From an uncultured Clostridia bacterium (GTDB lineage: Bacteria; Bacillota; Clostridia; TANB77; CAG-508), in the NCBI GenBank assembly GCA_947624195.1, contig CANQJH010000001.1, positions 1 to 49,232 on the forward strand: a stretch of DNA of 49,232 nt, given 5' to 3'. Shown one piece after another: positions 7,386 to 18,718 of this stretch (position 1 is the stretch's first letter; each line of letters begins with the position of its first letter). The translations under genes were made by a program, and so were the position numbers. The notes beneath the pieces are model-generated. The model was not told the origin of the DNA, ran no database searches, and saw only the letters and a list, made by a program, of their open reading frames with translations.

Positions 7386-8399
7386 ATGAAAGATAGCATT
7401 AAATATATTATATTATCTACATTAATTGTAATGGGACTTTTCTTAATAGTAATAGGATTAGAAATTAAAAACAATGCATATCCAAAGTATAGTTATACAG
7501 TCAATAAAGATAACAGTTATGAAGTTTTGTTAAATGAAAATAAATTTTATACAAGTGACACTCTTCCTTCTGGCAAATACTACGTTTCAAAGTCAATTAA
7601 TAAATTTATAATGAATTTTAAATATGAGTTTATAAATGATAAAAATGTTGACCTAGATTACAAATATAATATTACTGCAGATTTGGTAGGTGTTGTAAAT
7701 TCTAATGATTTGCAAAAAGAGGTGTGGAATAGAAAGTTTAATTTGACAGAAGATGTGATGGTTACAGAAATAGATACTAACAATTTCTCTATAAATCAAC
7801 CAATTAATATTGATTACCAGTATTTTAGTGATTTAGTAGATTCATATGAGCAAAGTTATAATATAACTATAAATACTACTTTGAAGTTATATTTAAATGT
7901 TGCATATAATATTAATTCACAAAATGAAATAAAAGACTTTGTTGAAGTAGATATTCCTGTGACAAATACGGTAACTAATGTTGAAAAGAAATATCAAGAT
8001 AGAACAAATGAAAAGATTTATAATGAGGATTTTGGTTTTGGAATAAGCAAAATTATGTGCATTGTTATTGGCGGGATTTTAGTTGCAAGTAGCATTGTAA
8101 TAATTGTTTTTTTAGAAGTTAAAAATAGTAGAAAGCCAGAAGCGGTTGTTAGGAAATTTTTAAAAAATTATGATTATCTTATTGTTACCGTAAACAACAA
8201 ACCTAATATACAGAATTTGCAAGTTTTATATATAGATGATTACAAGGATTTAATTGATGTAGCAGAGCAAAATAAATGCAATATAATCCACTTTAAAGAA
8301 GAGAATAAAAGTACTTTTTATGTAATTGTTGATAAATGTGTGTATATACTCCGGCTAATGCTTTGGATGAATAGCAAACATATAGTGTATTTAAAATGA
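7386..8399 (+). CDS. DUF5305-like two-helix membrane protein
   Basis: 337 aa. One membrane helix at residues 7-27, an extracellular beta-rich region of about 190 residues (YSYTVNKDNSYEVLLNENKF, then YKYNITADLVGV), a second helix at about 223-245 (IMCIVIGGILVASSIVII) and a cytoplasmic tail. This topology matches DUF5305 proteins, which I recall occurring beside SipW-type peptidases in archaea and Clostridia; function unknown. AAGGAG is 13 bases before the ATG, a long spacing. A terminator follows, closing the three-gene SipW cassette. The final 18 codons include a rare CGG arginine codon, and an alternative frame there ends in ...PANALDE, so a late frameshift is possible. Confidence 0.6.
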   Translation: MKDSIKYIILSTLIVMGLFLIVIGLEIKNNAYPKYSYTVNKDNSYEVLLNENKFYTSDTLPSGKYYVSKSINKFIMNFKYEFINDKNVDLDYKYNITADLVGVVNSNDLQKEVWNRKFNLTEDVMVTEIDTNNFSINQPINIDYQYFSDLVDSYEQSYNITINTTLKLYLNVAYNINSQNEIKDFVEVDIPVTNTVTNVEKKYQDRTNEKIYNEDFGFGISKIMCIVIGGILVASSIVIIVFLEVKNSRKPEAVVRKFLKNYDYLIVTVNNKPNIQNLQVLYIDDYKDLIDVAEQNKCNIIHFKEENKSTFYVIVDKCVYILRLMLWMNSKHIVYLK

Positions 8400-8444
8400 A
8401 CTATATTTATGTCAAATCTAAACATAAGTATAGTTAATTTTTTT
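8399..8444 (+). terminator. Terminator after the SipW cassette
   Basis: A long stem pairs AACTATATTTATG (from 8399) with CATAAGTATAGTT with one mismatch, followed by a T run. Confidence 0.85.
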
Positions 8445-8487
8445 ATAAACATTTAAATTCATTTACAACATTATTTTCAAAAACATC

Positions 8488-8568
8488 TACACATTTATTA
8501 AAAAGTATGATATACTAAAATCGCAGAAAAATAACATTAGAAAGGAGACAGTTAGCTTAAAAAGCTAA
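8488..8568 (+). promoter_or_regulatory. ftsY promoter and structured leader
   Basis: TACACA (8488-8493)-17-TATACT (8511-8516) is a fair promoter. The only strong SD, AAAGGAG (8541-8547), lies 34 bases before the ftsY ATG. Between them a 7-bp hairpin, TTAGCTT/AAGCTAA (8552-8568), shortens the path. A three-codon ATG-AAG-TAA begins at the hairpin base. Confidence 0.5.
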
Positions 8569-8581
8569 TGAAGTAACTAGT

Positions 8582-9460
8582 ATGAGTTTTTTTGACAAGC
8601 TAAAACAAGGATTAAGCAAAACAAAAATAAATTTCGGATTTAAAAAAGTAGATGAAGAACTTTTAGAAGAATTGGAAGAAAAGTTAGTTATGGCAGATGT
8701 AGGATTTGAGACAACAGAGGAAATAATATCAAATCTTAGAACAAAAATAAAAAAAGAAAATATTACTGAAGTAGAGGATGTAAAAAATGCTCTAAGAGAA
8801 GAATTAGTACATAGTTTTGATGGACTAGACCCAAACTTAAATATCGCTAACAAGCCAGCAGTTATTCTTATGGTTGGAGTTAATGGTTCTGGTAAAACTA
8901 CCTCAATTGGAAAAATTGCTAATAAATTCAAACAAGAAGGCAAAAATGTAGTCATTGTTGCAGGCGATACTTTTAGAGCTGCGGCAGTAGAGCAGGTTGA
9001 AGTTTGGGCTAATAGAGCAAACTGTGAATTAGTTAAAGGTAAAGAAAATCAAGATCCAGCATCAGTTATTTTTGAAGGATGTAGGAGAGCGAAAGAAGTT
9101 AGTGCAGATATATTAATTTGTGATACAGCTGGCAGATTGCAAAACAAGAAAAACTTAATGGACGAGTTAGAAAAAATGAAAAAGGTAATAGATAGAGAAT
9201 TACCTGATTCTTCAAAAGAGATTTTGCTAGTTTTAGATGGAGTTTCTGGACAAAACGCTATTTCACAATTGAAATCTTTTAAAGAAACAACTGGTATAAC
9301 AGGGCTAGTTCTTACTAAGCTTGATGGAACTGCTAAAGGTGGAATTGTAATTAGACTTGCAAAAGAGGAAAAAGTACCAGTTAAGTTTATTGGAGTTGGA
9401 GAACAAATAGACGATATGGAAAAGTTTGATAGTGTTGATTTCGTGAATGCTATTATATAA
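8582..9460 (+). CDS. ftsY: Signal recognition particle receptor FtsY
   Basis: 292 aa GTPase that receives SRP-ribosome complexes at the membrane, partnering Ffh. N domain (about 1-85, ELLEELEEKLVMADVG), then the G domain: P-loop GVNGSGKTT at about 98-106, DTAGR at 181-185, TKLDGTAKGG at 245-254, and the closing GVGEQIDDMEKFD typical of FtsY. The acidic A domain of enterobacterial FtsY is absent, as usual in Firmicutes. It is a single gene with its own promoter; ffh and smc are not adjacent. The start is fixed by the MSFFDKLKQGL motif common to FtsY even though the SD is distant (see the leader entry). Confidence 0.97.
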   Translation: MSFFDKLKQGLSKTKINFGFKKVDEELLEELEEKLVMADVGFETTEEIISNLRTKIKKENITEVEDVKNALREELVHSFDGLDPNLNIANKPAVILMVGVNGSGKTTSIGKIANKFKQEGKNVVIVAGDTFRAAAVEQVEVWANRANCELVKGKENQDPASVIFEGCRRAKEVSADILICDTAGRLQNKKNLMDELEKMKKVIDRELPDSSKEILLVLDGVSGQNAISQLKSFKETTGITGLVLTKLDGTAKGGIVIRLAKEEKVPVKFIGVGEQIDDMEKFDSVDFVNAII

Positions 9461-9492
9461 AGACGAGAATGGATTAGACCACAGCATCGTAG

Positions 9493-9505
9493 ACCGTACG
9501 GATTC
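9493..9505 (+). repeat. Shared 13-base leader element, copy 1
   Basis: ACCGTACGGATTC, containing the palindrome CCGTACGG, ends 24 bases before the UPF0182 start codon. An identical copy occurs at the same distance from the start of the peptide-binding protein at 29767. Confidence 0.6.
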
Positions 9506-9529
9506 TGAGCGAGGAAAGGAAAATTTTAT

Positions 9530-12352
9530 ATGAGTAATAATAAAAAGGTAGAAAATAAAGTAGAAGAAAAAGCAGCTAGCGAGGTTGAATTAAAAAACAA
9601 AAAATCTAAAAAGATTAGAAAAAGAGTTGTTACTGTAATCACTATACTTGCTATAATTGTAAGTTACATATATGCAAGGGGTAACTACCTTGAAATAAAG
9701 GGCATAGGCGAAAGTTACCTATCTGTATTTAGAACAGATACGATTTACCTAGTAGTTACATTTCTAGTAAATTTTGTGATTTTATACTTAGCATTTTATT
9801 TAACTAACAAAACTATAAAGAAGGGGTTAAAAGTATTTTTTGATGACGAGAAAAAGGAAATGCCTAAATTCCCAAATAAATCAGTTTGCTTTATAATTGC
9901 ATTATTAGGTAGCATATTAAGTTCTAAAATTTTACTTAACAAAATACTTCTATGCTTTAGTGGCTCTCAATTTGGAATAAAAGATTCAGTATTTGGATGG
10001 GATATTGGTTTTTTTGTATTTATCAAACCACTGCTACAATTTGTTTTAATCTATTTCTTGGCAATAGTAGTAGCAACAATTGCATATGGTATAGTATATG
10101 CCATCATTGTTTTAAATAGCAGTTTTGACGGCATCTCAAGAGAGTCATTAGCAAAATGTGATTTAATAGGTAAAATAGGCTCAAGAGTTAAGCTAATAGC
10201 TATATTAATAGGACTAATTATAATAGCATTTATGGTGCTAAACATTGGAAATGAGAAGTTCTTAAACATAGAATTATCAAATGGAACAGAATACTCACTA
10301 AATGGAGCAGGACAAGCTGATACAACCATTAAAATGGCTGGATACATAATTTTTGCATTATTAGCAACCATTTCAATTCTTAAAGCTTATAAGGGTTTAA
10401 AAGAGAAAAGTTTAAGAACTGTTTTGGGCCAAGTTGTTATTGTGCCAATATATTTAATAGTATTAGCTGTAGTGCTTGCACTATATCAATTAATATTCAT
10501 TGGCTCGAATTCGCTTGACAAAAATCAAGATTTCATAATTGCAAATATAGAAAAAACAAAGCAAGCATATAACATAAGTTCAGAGACAGTGTCAGAAAAA
10601 GCTTTAGATTACAGTGGTACTATAACTGAAGAAGAGATGGCATTAAATAGCGATTTACTAGAAAATATTTCGATAGTATCTAGTGGAAGTGTTATACAAG
10701 ATTTATCAGCATCTCAAACAGTAAACAGCTACTATACATATAGAAATACACAAATAGCTTCGTACAACATAAATGGAGTGGATAGACTAGTGTATATTAC
10801 TCCTAGAGAAATTTCAAATCAAAATGCAACATATTCTAACATGACTTACCAATATACACATGGCTATGGAAGTATAGTAACGATGGCAGGTGAGACAGAC
10901 CAATATGGCAACTTAGTACATCACCAAAAGGAAATTGATTCAAATGAGGATAATGTAATTTCTACTAAAGAGCCTAGAATATATTTTGGAACAGAAACAA
11001 ATCGTGCAATAGTTATCAACAGTAAGAAGTCAGAGCTTGATTATCCAACAGAAACAGCAAAAGACATTGAGTACACATATACAGGCAATGCTGGTTTAAA
11101 TCTAAATTTACTTGATAGAATAATATTGGGCTTAAAAGAAGGAGATATGAAACTTGCTTTTTCAGGCACGATTACAGGAGAAAGCAAAATCATAACAAAT
11201 AGAAATATTTTAGATAGAGCAAAAACAGTAATGCCTTATCTAATGTATGATGAAAATCCATATATGGTAATTGATGAGAAAGGCAATCAATTCTGGGTAA
11301 TTGATGCTTACACAACAACAAATGAATATCCTTTTGCTCAAAAGGTTGACTTAAGCCCTGATAAACAAATAAATTACATTAGAAACTCTGCAAAGGTATT
11401 AATCAACGCATATGATGGCACGATGAAGTTTTATATTGTAGATAGAACAGACCCAATTATTATGGCATACAACAAAATTTATCCAAATGTATTTTCTAGT
11501 ATTGATGAAATACCAGAGGATATAAGCAAACACTTTATTTATCCACAATATTTATATGATATTCAAACTAAGATTATTGAAAAATACCATAATGCTGTTC
11601 CAGAAAGTTTATACCGTGCAAATGATGTATGGGAAGTTACTAACACTCAAAATAATGGAAGAACAGAGAAAATGCCTTCTTATTACACAATGGTAAAAGA
11701 TGAAGAAGGAAATCAAACTGTTGGTTTAGTTATACCTTTCTCAACATATGGTAGACAAAATATCATATCATACATGGTTGGAACAACTGTAGATGGACAA
11801 AATAAATTGAAGGTTTATAAATTCGCAGAAGACGCAAATGTGCTAACACCAATGCAGTTAGAAACTCAAATTAACCAAGATGATACAATAGCAGCAGAGT
11901 TAGCCAGCTTAAACGTAAGTGGTTCAAGAATCAGCAAGAGACTCGTTGCAGTACCAATAGAAAATACTATATTATATGTTGAAACATATTATCAACAATA
12001 TATAAATGAAACAAGTCAAAAGCCTACATTAAAAAGAGTTGTAGTTGCTTCTGGAAACAAAGTAGCAATAGGCAATAATCTTGTAGAAGCATTGGAAAAT
12101 CTAGGATCTAAATCAGCTGTAAACATTAATGTCAATACTGATGAAAATATAGAAGATTTGATTAAATCAATTATAAAAGCCAATGACAATGTAAAAAATT
12201 CTAGCAAAAATAATGACTGGAAGCTATTTGGTGAAGATATGCAAGAATTATCAAGATTAATAGACCAAATCCAGAACTTGGTAAATCAAAATAATGAACA
12301 AAATGTAGATAATAATGTAGTAGAAGATCAAAATGTAATTAATGAAAACTAA
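9530..12352 (+). CDS. UPF0182 family large membrane protein
   Basis: 940 aa. A charged cytoplasmic start (Lys/Glu-rich residues 1-30) is followed by about seven membrane helices up to residue 325, then a large extracytoplasmic domain (about 340-900) and an acidic Asn/Glu-rich tail. Family markers include GDMKLAFSGTITGESKIITN, NPYMVIDEKGNQFWVIDAYT, the SRISKRLVAVPIENTILYVE block and PTLKRVVVASGNKVAIGNNL, as in COG1615 proteins. Length agrees with the family (900-1000 aa). Biochemical function is unknown. SD GAGGAAAGGA about 15 bases upstream. It lies between ftsY and pgsA, and a 25-base gap to pgsA suggests co-transcription. Confidence 0.9.
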   Translation: MSNNKKVENKVEEKAASEVELKNKKSKKIRKRVVTVITILAIIVSYIYARGNYLEIKGIGESYLSVFRTDTIYLVVTFLVNFVILYLAFYLTNKTIKKGLKVFFDDEKKEMPKFPNKSVCFIIALLGSILSSKILLNKILLCFSGSQFGIKDSVFGWDIGFFVFIKPLLQFVLIYFLAIVVATIAYGIVYAIIVLNSSFDGISRESLAKCDLIGKIGSRVKLIAILIGLIIIAFMVLNIGNEKFLNIELSNGTEYSLNGAGQADTTIKMAGYIIFALLATISILKAYKGLKEKSLRTVLGQVVIVPIYLIVLAVVLALYQLIFIGSNSLDKNQDFIIANIEKTKQAYNISSETVSEKALDYSGTITEEEMALNSDLLENISIVSSGSVIQDLSASQTVNSYYTYRNTQIASYNINGVDRLVYITPREISNQNATYSNMTYQYTHGYGSIVTMAGETDQYGNLVHHQKEIDSNEDNVISTKEPRIYFGTETNRAIVINSKKSELDYPTETAKDIEYTYTGNAGLNLNLLDRIILGLKEGDMKLAFSGTITGESKIITNRNILDRAKTVMPYLMYDENPYMVIDEKGNQFWVIDAYTTTNEYPFAQKVDLSPDKQINYIRNSAKVLINAYDGTMKFYIVDRTDPIIMAYNKIYPNVFSSIDEIPEDISKHFIYPQYLYDIQTKIIEKYHNAVPESLYRANDVWEVTNTQNNGRTEKMPSYYTMVKDEEGNQTVGLVIPFSTYGRQNIISYMVGTTVDGQNKLKVYKFAEDANVLTPMQLETQINQDDTIAAELASLNVSGSRISKRLVAVPIENTILYVETYYQQYINETSQKPTLKRVVVASGNKVAIGNNLVEALENLGSKSAVNINVNTDENIEDLIKSIIKANDNVKNSSKNNDWKLFGEDMQELSRLIDQIQNLVNQNNEQNVDNNVVEDQNVINEN

Positions 12353-12377
12353 ATTTAACTTATAAAGGAGTGAACAT

Positions 12378-12974
12378 ATGAATACACCTAATAAACTAAC
12401 AATAATAAGAATTTTATTAGTGCCAGCAATGCTTATAGTATATTTAATAAATATACCAGGAACAATTTTTAATATACCGGTATATTCGATAATACTTGAT
12501 TTGATTTTTATAGTAGGAGCTATAACAGACAAGGTTGATGGATATTTAGCAAGAAAAAATAATCAAATAACTAATTTTGGTAAATTCTTAGACCCTATAG
12601 CGGATAAGATACTTGTAATATCGGCAATGCTTATATTAATACAAATGGGTAATTTGCCAGCTTGGATACCTATAATAATTATCACTAGAGAATTTGTGGT
12701 TTCAGGTTATAGACTTATTGCAGTTCAAGAAAAAGGAAATGTAATAGCAGCAAGCAAATGGGGCAAAATAAAAACAGTTACTCAAATGATAGCGATTATA
12801 TTAGCATTCTTGGATACTAATAGTTTTGGTACGATTTTTGTACAAACTTTACCTGTATGGCAATTCTTGATAAATTTCTTAACAACTGTATTTATGATAG
12901 CCTGTGTAATTGCTACAATTTTCTCTGGATATGATTACCTAAAAGACGGAAAAGATTTACTAAAATCAAAATAA
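12378..12974 (+). CDS. pgsA: CDP-diacylglycerol--glycerol-3-phosphate 3-phosphatidyltransferase PgsA
   Basis: Makes phosphatidylglycerol phosphate, the committed step to phosphatidylglycerol and cardiolipin. 198 aa with about five or six membrane helices. The CDP-alcohol phosphotransferase signature D-x2-DG-x2-AR-x8-G-x3-D-x3-D is complete from Asp51 (TDKVDGYLARKN, then GKFLDPIADK). N-terminal NTPNKLTIIRILLVP is the classic PgsA opening. SD AAAGGAG 8 bases before the ATG. It follows the UPF0182 gene and precedes ligA. Confidence 0.96.
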   Translation: MNTPNKLTIIRILLVPAMLIVYLINIPGTIFNIPVYSIILDLIFIVGAITDKVDGYLARKNNQITNFGKFLDPIADKILVISAMLILIQMGNLPAWIPIIIITREFVVSGYRLIAVQEKGNVIAASKWGKIKTVTQMIAIILAFLDTNSFGTIFVQTLPVWQFLINFLTTVFMIACVIATIFSGYDYLKDGKDLLKSK

Positions 12975-13052
12975 TGATATTAGTTTGTTATGCAGGATGT
13001 TTAAAAAATTTTGTTATTTTAATTGAACTTTTTATTAGGAAAGGAATGTTGA

Positions 13053-15161
<2,109 letters not shown>

Positions 15162-15246
15162 AGAAAAATAAATATAGCTATTCTTGAAAAATTATATTTA
15201 TATATTTTAAATTTTTATGATAATTAAGAAAGGGAAAATGTAATTA

Positions 15247-15489
15247 ATGAATAATGATAAGTACAATTTTGAAAGATTTTCAAAAGATTTAGACAATGGA
15301 TATAAGATTCTGTTTGACTACGTTAGGGATAGATATGTATTATACAAAGTAGACGAAAACTGTTATATGCAAGAATTAATTGAACAGAGAAGCAGAAATC
15401 CAATGCCGGAAAAATCTATGATTACAAGCAAAGCAATTAAGCAAATGTTTCCTTTTATGAAAGATATAGAATACAAAGCAAAAGACTAA
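15247..15489 (+). CDS. Hypothetical protein, 80 aa
   Basis: Family not recognised. Small, charged and soluble (MNNDKYNFERFSKDLDNGYK), with tyrosine- and arginine-rich strands in the middle (ILFDYVRDRYVLYKVDENCY) and a basic helical end. No signal peptide or metal motif. AAGGG sits about 10 bases upstream. It follows ligA by 85 bases and precedes the DUF4116 protein by about 90, in the same direction. Codon use matches the host, so it is probably a real resident gene. Confidence 0.65.
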   Translation: MNNDKYNFERFSKDLDNGYKILFDYVRDRYVLYKVDENCYMQELIEQRSRNPMPEKSMITSKAIKQMFPFMKDIEYKAKD

Positions 15490-15578
15490 TGTAAGGGTAA
15501 AAGTAAGTAAATTATGGAACTACACATTGTTGGAATTATTTGTAACAAAACAATTTTATAATAAAAGTGAGAGAAATA

Positions 15579-15977
15579 ATGGAAGAAAAAGAATATCAAA
15601 TTGAAGACGCAGAAAAACATTTTGATGATAGAGAATTTATGTTAGATGCTATTAATCATAAAGCATCTTGGGTATTAGCTTACGCATCTGATAAACTTTT
15701 GGCAGATAAGGAATTAATCTTAAAAGCAGTAAAAGAAGATGGTCAAGCATTATACTATGCTAGCCAAGAATTAAGGGACAATAAAGAAGTGGTGCTAGAA
15801 GCAGTAAAAAATAAGTGGTTAATAATTAAATATGCAAGTAAAAGATTAAGAGGCGATAAAGATGTAGCAATGGCTGTTTTATCTCAAAACAAAGATGCCA
15901 AAATATATCTAACAGATGAAATTTTAAAAGATAAAGATATAGATTTAATGATCAATCCACCTAAAGTAGAAGAGTAA
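15579..15977 (+). CDS. DUF4116 repeat protein
   Basis: 132 aa made of about four helical repeats of roughly 25 residues, each with the pattern L-x-AV-(n)-A-x-x-ALxYAS-x-x-L-x-DKE: FMLDAINHKASWVLAYASDK, LILKAVKEDGQALYYASQEL, VVLEAVKNKWLIIKYASKRL, VAMAVLSQNKDAKIYLTDEI. These are DUF4116 units, found in ankyrin-like scaffolds of unknown function. A GTG at 15567 is also in frame, but the weak SD GTGAGAG fits the ATG at 15579. A bidirectional terminator separates it from rqcH. No catalytic motif; a protein-interaction role is only a guess. Confidence 0.8.
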   Translation: MEEKEYQIEDAEKHFDDREFMLDAINHKASWVLAYASDKLLADKELILKAVKEDGQALYYASQELRDNKEVVLEAVKNKWLIIKYASKRLRGDKDVAMAVLSQNKDAKIYLTDEILKDKDIDLMINPPKVEE

Positions 15978-15980
15978 ATA

Positions 15981-16016
15981 AAAAAGAACAGAATTCAAAA
16001 TCTGTTCTTTTTTTTT
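15981..16016. terminator. Bidirectional terminator between convergent genes
   Basis: AAAAAGAACAGA (15981-15992) pairs with TCTGTTCTTTTT (16001-16012), with an A run on the left and a T run on the right, so it works on both strands. Confidence 0.9.
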
Positions 16017-16019
16017 AAT

Positions 16020-17753
16020 TTAGATGTTTGATCTAGGATTTACGTATATAGTTTTGTTAGTGGTATATATTACATAACCAGGATTAGAACCATGAGGCTT
16101 TTTAATATTTTTTACTAAAGTATAATCAACAGGCACATGTGATGAAAATTTAGCCTTGCTATAATATGCAGCAAGTTCAGCACATTTAGTAATAGTATCA
16201 ATTTTGGGAGTATCACCATTGCACCTTAATATCAAATGGCTTCCGTGTATATCCTTGGTATGGAACCAATAATCATTAGGATTAGCAATTTTTAATGTTA
16301 AATAATCATTTTGCTTATTATTTTTTCCAATAAAAACATCATAATCATCTACTTTAAGCTTCATATAATTATCAAGCATTGAGTAGGCTTCTTTGACTTT
16401 GTGATTTTTATTATTAAAATTTAAAGTGTTAAATAGTATATTCTCAGAAATCTCGTTGTAAACAGCATCAACATCTTGGATAGTTTTACAATTATCAAGA
16501 GAATAAACCAATGATTCAATATAATTTAACTCTTTTTGAGTTTCTTCTTTTTGAATTTTAGTAACCTCAATAGTATTTTTAGCTTTATTATATTTTTTAA
16601 AATATCTCTCAGCATTTTTTGAAATTGAAATAGTTGGATCTATTGGTATTTTAACTAGTTTGTTATTGTCATAGAAATTCTCAAGCTCTACATATTTTGT
16701 ATTTTCAGTAATTAATATCTTAGAACTATCATTACTAGCAATTGTATAATCTTCGGTAAATTTATAAATATTTGAAAGCAAAAGTTCACCAAAATTTTTT
16801 AATTCATCTTTGTTTTTAGATTTTTCAATTTTATCATTAATATTTTCAAGTTTCTTAACAATTTTATCTAAAGTAGTGCTTAAAACTTTCAATAAAGTGT
16901 TTCTGTAGGCAATATATTCTTCATCTAAAATTTTCTTATAATAATAATCATCCAAAAATAAATTGCCATCAATATTTCCAGTAGCATTACTACTCAAAAA
17001 TACGGAATAATTCTCTTTGAAAGGACCAATCTGTGCGTTTATGCAATCATCAGCCAGAATTTCATCAATATAATCATAAACAGCAGACAAGCTAGAAGTA
17101 GACACGGTATTAGATAAATGTAAGCTCTCTAAAGATGACTTAATGAATTGTTTACTAATTCCATTAATCAAATTAGTAATAGCAGTGTCGATTGTCTTAA
17201 ATTCTGATTTCAAAATAAAATCAATGAACTCATCTTTAGAAAAAGCTTCAAACTCTTTTTTATCTGAAGTAGGAGGAAGGTATTTTTGTGTTGGCATAAT
17301 GCTTCTTGAAATTCCTTCACCATCAAATTTTTTCAAAGCATCGATAATGGAGCCTTTTTCGTTTAAAAGAGTCACATTACTATATTTGCCCATTAACTCA
17401 ATTGCAAGAGTCCTTATGACTTTATCATTCATTTCGTTAAAGCACTCAAAGTCTACAAAGCAGATTCTCTCTAAGCCTTGCATATAAATTTTAGAAATTC
17501 TACTATTAATGAGATATTTTCTCAAAATCATACAGAAATTAGGAGCAACAAGTGGATTAGGTTTAGAATTAGTAGTTAAATGGATCCTATAATTACTAGC
17601 AGAAGTATCTATATTTAAGGCATAATTTGCACCATTATAAATACCAATAATAATATTATTATTGGTAGGAATATGTATTTGATTAACTTTACCACCTATT
17701 AGAATCTGCAATTCAGCAACAATTTTTTTCAAAGTAATTCCATCAAAAGCCAT
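16020..17753 (-). CDS. rqcH: Rqc2-homologue RqcH (NFACT protein)
   Basis: 577 aa ribosome-quality-control factor. In Firmicutes RqcH binds 50S subunits carrying a stalled peptidyl-tRNA and adds C-terminal alanine tails that mark the peptide for ClpXP. NFACT-N begins MAFDGITLKKIVAELQ, followed by GGKVNQIHIP and MGKYSNVTLLNE; central coiled coils lie at about 290-450; NFACT-R is near the C-terminus (DYDVFIGKNNKQNDYLTLKI, YWFHTKDIHGSHLIL). The start at 17753 is chosen over the frame's earlier ATG because GAGGAG lies about 9 bases upstream and MAFDG is the family start. It was formerly annotated as fibronectin-binding protein A. Monocistronic, convergent with the DUF4116 gene. Confidence 0.93.
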   Translation of the reverse strand: MAFDGITLKKIVAELQILIGGKVNQIHIPTNNNIIIGIYNGANYALNIDTSASNYRIHLTTNSKPNPLVAPNFCMILRKYLINSRISKIYMQGLERICFVDFECFNEMNDKVIRTLAIELMGKYSNVTLLNEKGSIIDALKKFDGEGISRSIMPTQKYLPPTSDKKEFEAFSKDEFIDFILKSEFKTIDTAITNLINGISKQFIKSSLESLHLSNTVSTSSLSAVYDYIDEILADDCINAQIGPFKENYSVFLSSNATGNIDGNLFLDDYYYKKILDEEYIAYRNTLLKVLSTTLDKIVKKLENINDKIEKSKNKDELKNFGELLLSNIYKFTEDYTIASNDSSKILITENTKYVELENFYDNNKLVKIPIDPTISISKNAERYFKKYNKAKNTIEVTKIQKEETQKELNYIESLVYSLDNCKTIQDVDAVYNEISENILFNTLNFNNKNHKVKEAYSMLDNYMKLKVDDYDVFIGKNNKQNDYLTLKIANPNDYWFHTKDIHGSHLILRCNGDTPKIDTITKCAELAAYYSKAKFSSHVPVDYTLVKNIKKPHGSNPGYVIYTTNKTIYVNPRSNI

Positions 17754-17887
17754 AAAAATTTTCTCCTCATACAATATAATCATTGATATTATAATATATT
17801 TTAAACAAAATCGCAACAAGATATTGACATATCGCAATTTTAAAAATATAATAGGGGTGAAAACAAGCAGAGGAGAGCATTATAAAG

Positions 17888-18541
17888 ATGTCAAACAACA
17901 ATGTATATTTTTCTAAAGGAATTGACTACGACAAAATGACAGACGACGAGCTTATTAAACTTGCAAAAAATGAAGACAAATCGGCATTAGAGTATTTAAT
18001 AGAGCGTTATAAAGAAACTGTTAATATGAAGGTAAGTAAATACTACATAAACGGAGCTGAAAAAGAAGATATTATTCAAGAAGGATTAATAGGACTATTT
18101 AAAGCGGTAAAAAGTTTTAATCCAGAGAAAGACAATTCTTTTAAAAGCTTTGCTAATATGTGCATTGAAAGACAAGTAATCACTGCTATAAAAGGTTCAA
18201 ATAGACAAAAGCATATGCCACTTAATTCGTATGTTTCACTTAATAATCCAACATTTGAAAACGAAAATGGAGAAATCGAAAATCCATTAATTGATGTATT
18301 GGATACCAACACTGTGGAGGACCCACTTGATACAATTACAAAAAATGAGTATATCAAGCATGTAGAAAAAACAATAGATGAATCATTGAGTACATTTGAA
18401 AAACAAGTACTTAACAAGTATATTGAGGGAAAAAGTTATGTTCAAATTGCCGAAAGTTTGAATTCTCCTGTTAAGTCTGTTGACAATGCAATTCAAAGAA
18501 TACGCAAAAAAACTGCTAAAAACATAGAAAATTTGACCTAA
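17888..18541 (+). CDS. sigH: RNA polymerase sigma-H factor
   Basis: 217 aa sigma-70 family factor that starts sporulation and transition-phase transcription. Region 2 (about 20-90) reads TDDELIKLAKNEDKSALEYL, EDIIQEGLIGLFKAVKSF and FKSFANMCIERQVITAIK; region 4 (about 160-215) has FEKQVLNKYIEGKSYVQIAE and VDNAIQRIRKK for -35 recognition. Length and the absence of regions 1 and 3 fit SigH rather than SigF/G/E. SD AGAGGAG about 10 bases upstream. Divergent from rqcH; a stem-loop and the tRNA gene follow. Confidence 0.93.
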   Translation: MSNNNVYFSKGIDYDKMTDDELIKLAKNEDKSALEYLIERYKETVNMKVSKYYINGAEKEDIIQEGLIGLFKAVKSFNPEKDNSFKSFANMCIERQVITAIKGSNRQKHMPLNSYVSLNNPTFENENGEIENPLIDVLDTNTVEDPLDTITKNEYIKHVEKTIDESLSTFEKQVLNKYIEGKSYVQIAESLNSPVKSVDNAIQRIRKKTAKNIENLT

Positions 18542-18543
18542 AA

Positions 18544-18576
18544 ATAATCGCTTGCTTTCTATAAAACAGCGATTAT
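18544..18576 (+). terminator. Stem-loop after sigH
   Basis: ATAATCGCT (18544-18552) pairs with AGCGATTAT (18568-18576). Only a short T stretch follows, so termination may be partial and the tRNA may be read from sigH. Confidence 0.55.
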
Positions 18577-18600
18577 ATGTTTTCTAAAAAGTAAAAATAC

Positions 18601-18676
18601 GCCTATGTAGCTCAGTCGATAGAGTGCAGCCTTGGTAAGGCTGAGGTCACGGGTTTGATCCCCGTCATAGGCTCCA
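18601..18676 (+). tRNA. tRNA-Thr (anticodon GGT)
   Basis: 76-nt cloverleaf: acceptor GCCTATG/CATAGGC, a D arm, anticodon stem CAGCC/GGCTG with loop TTGGTAA (GGT at 34-36, decoding ACC/ACU), T arm ACGGG-TTTGATC-CCCGT, discriminator T and an encoded CCA. Confidence 0.97.
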
Positions 18677-18718
18677 ACGACGTTTCTGTTTGAACTTTTA
18701 TAAGGAGGGAAAAAATAT

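Noticed and set aside
17143-17487. Plus-strand open frame inside rqcH
   Set aside because: Antisense shadow of a well-supported NFACT coding region, with hydrophobic low-complexity translation and no SD.
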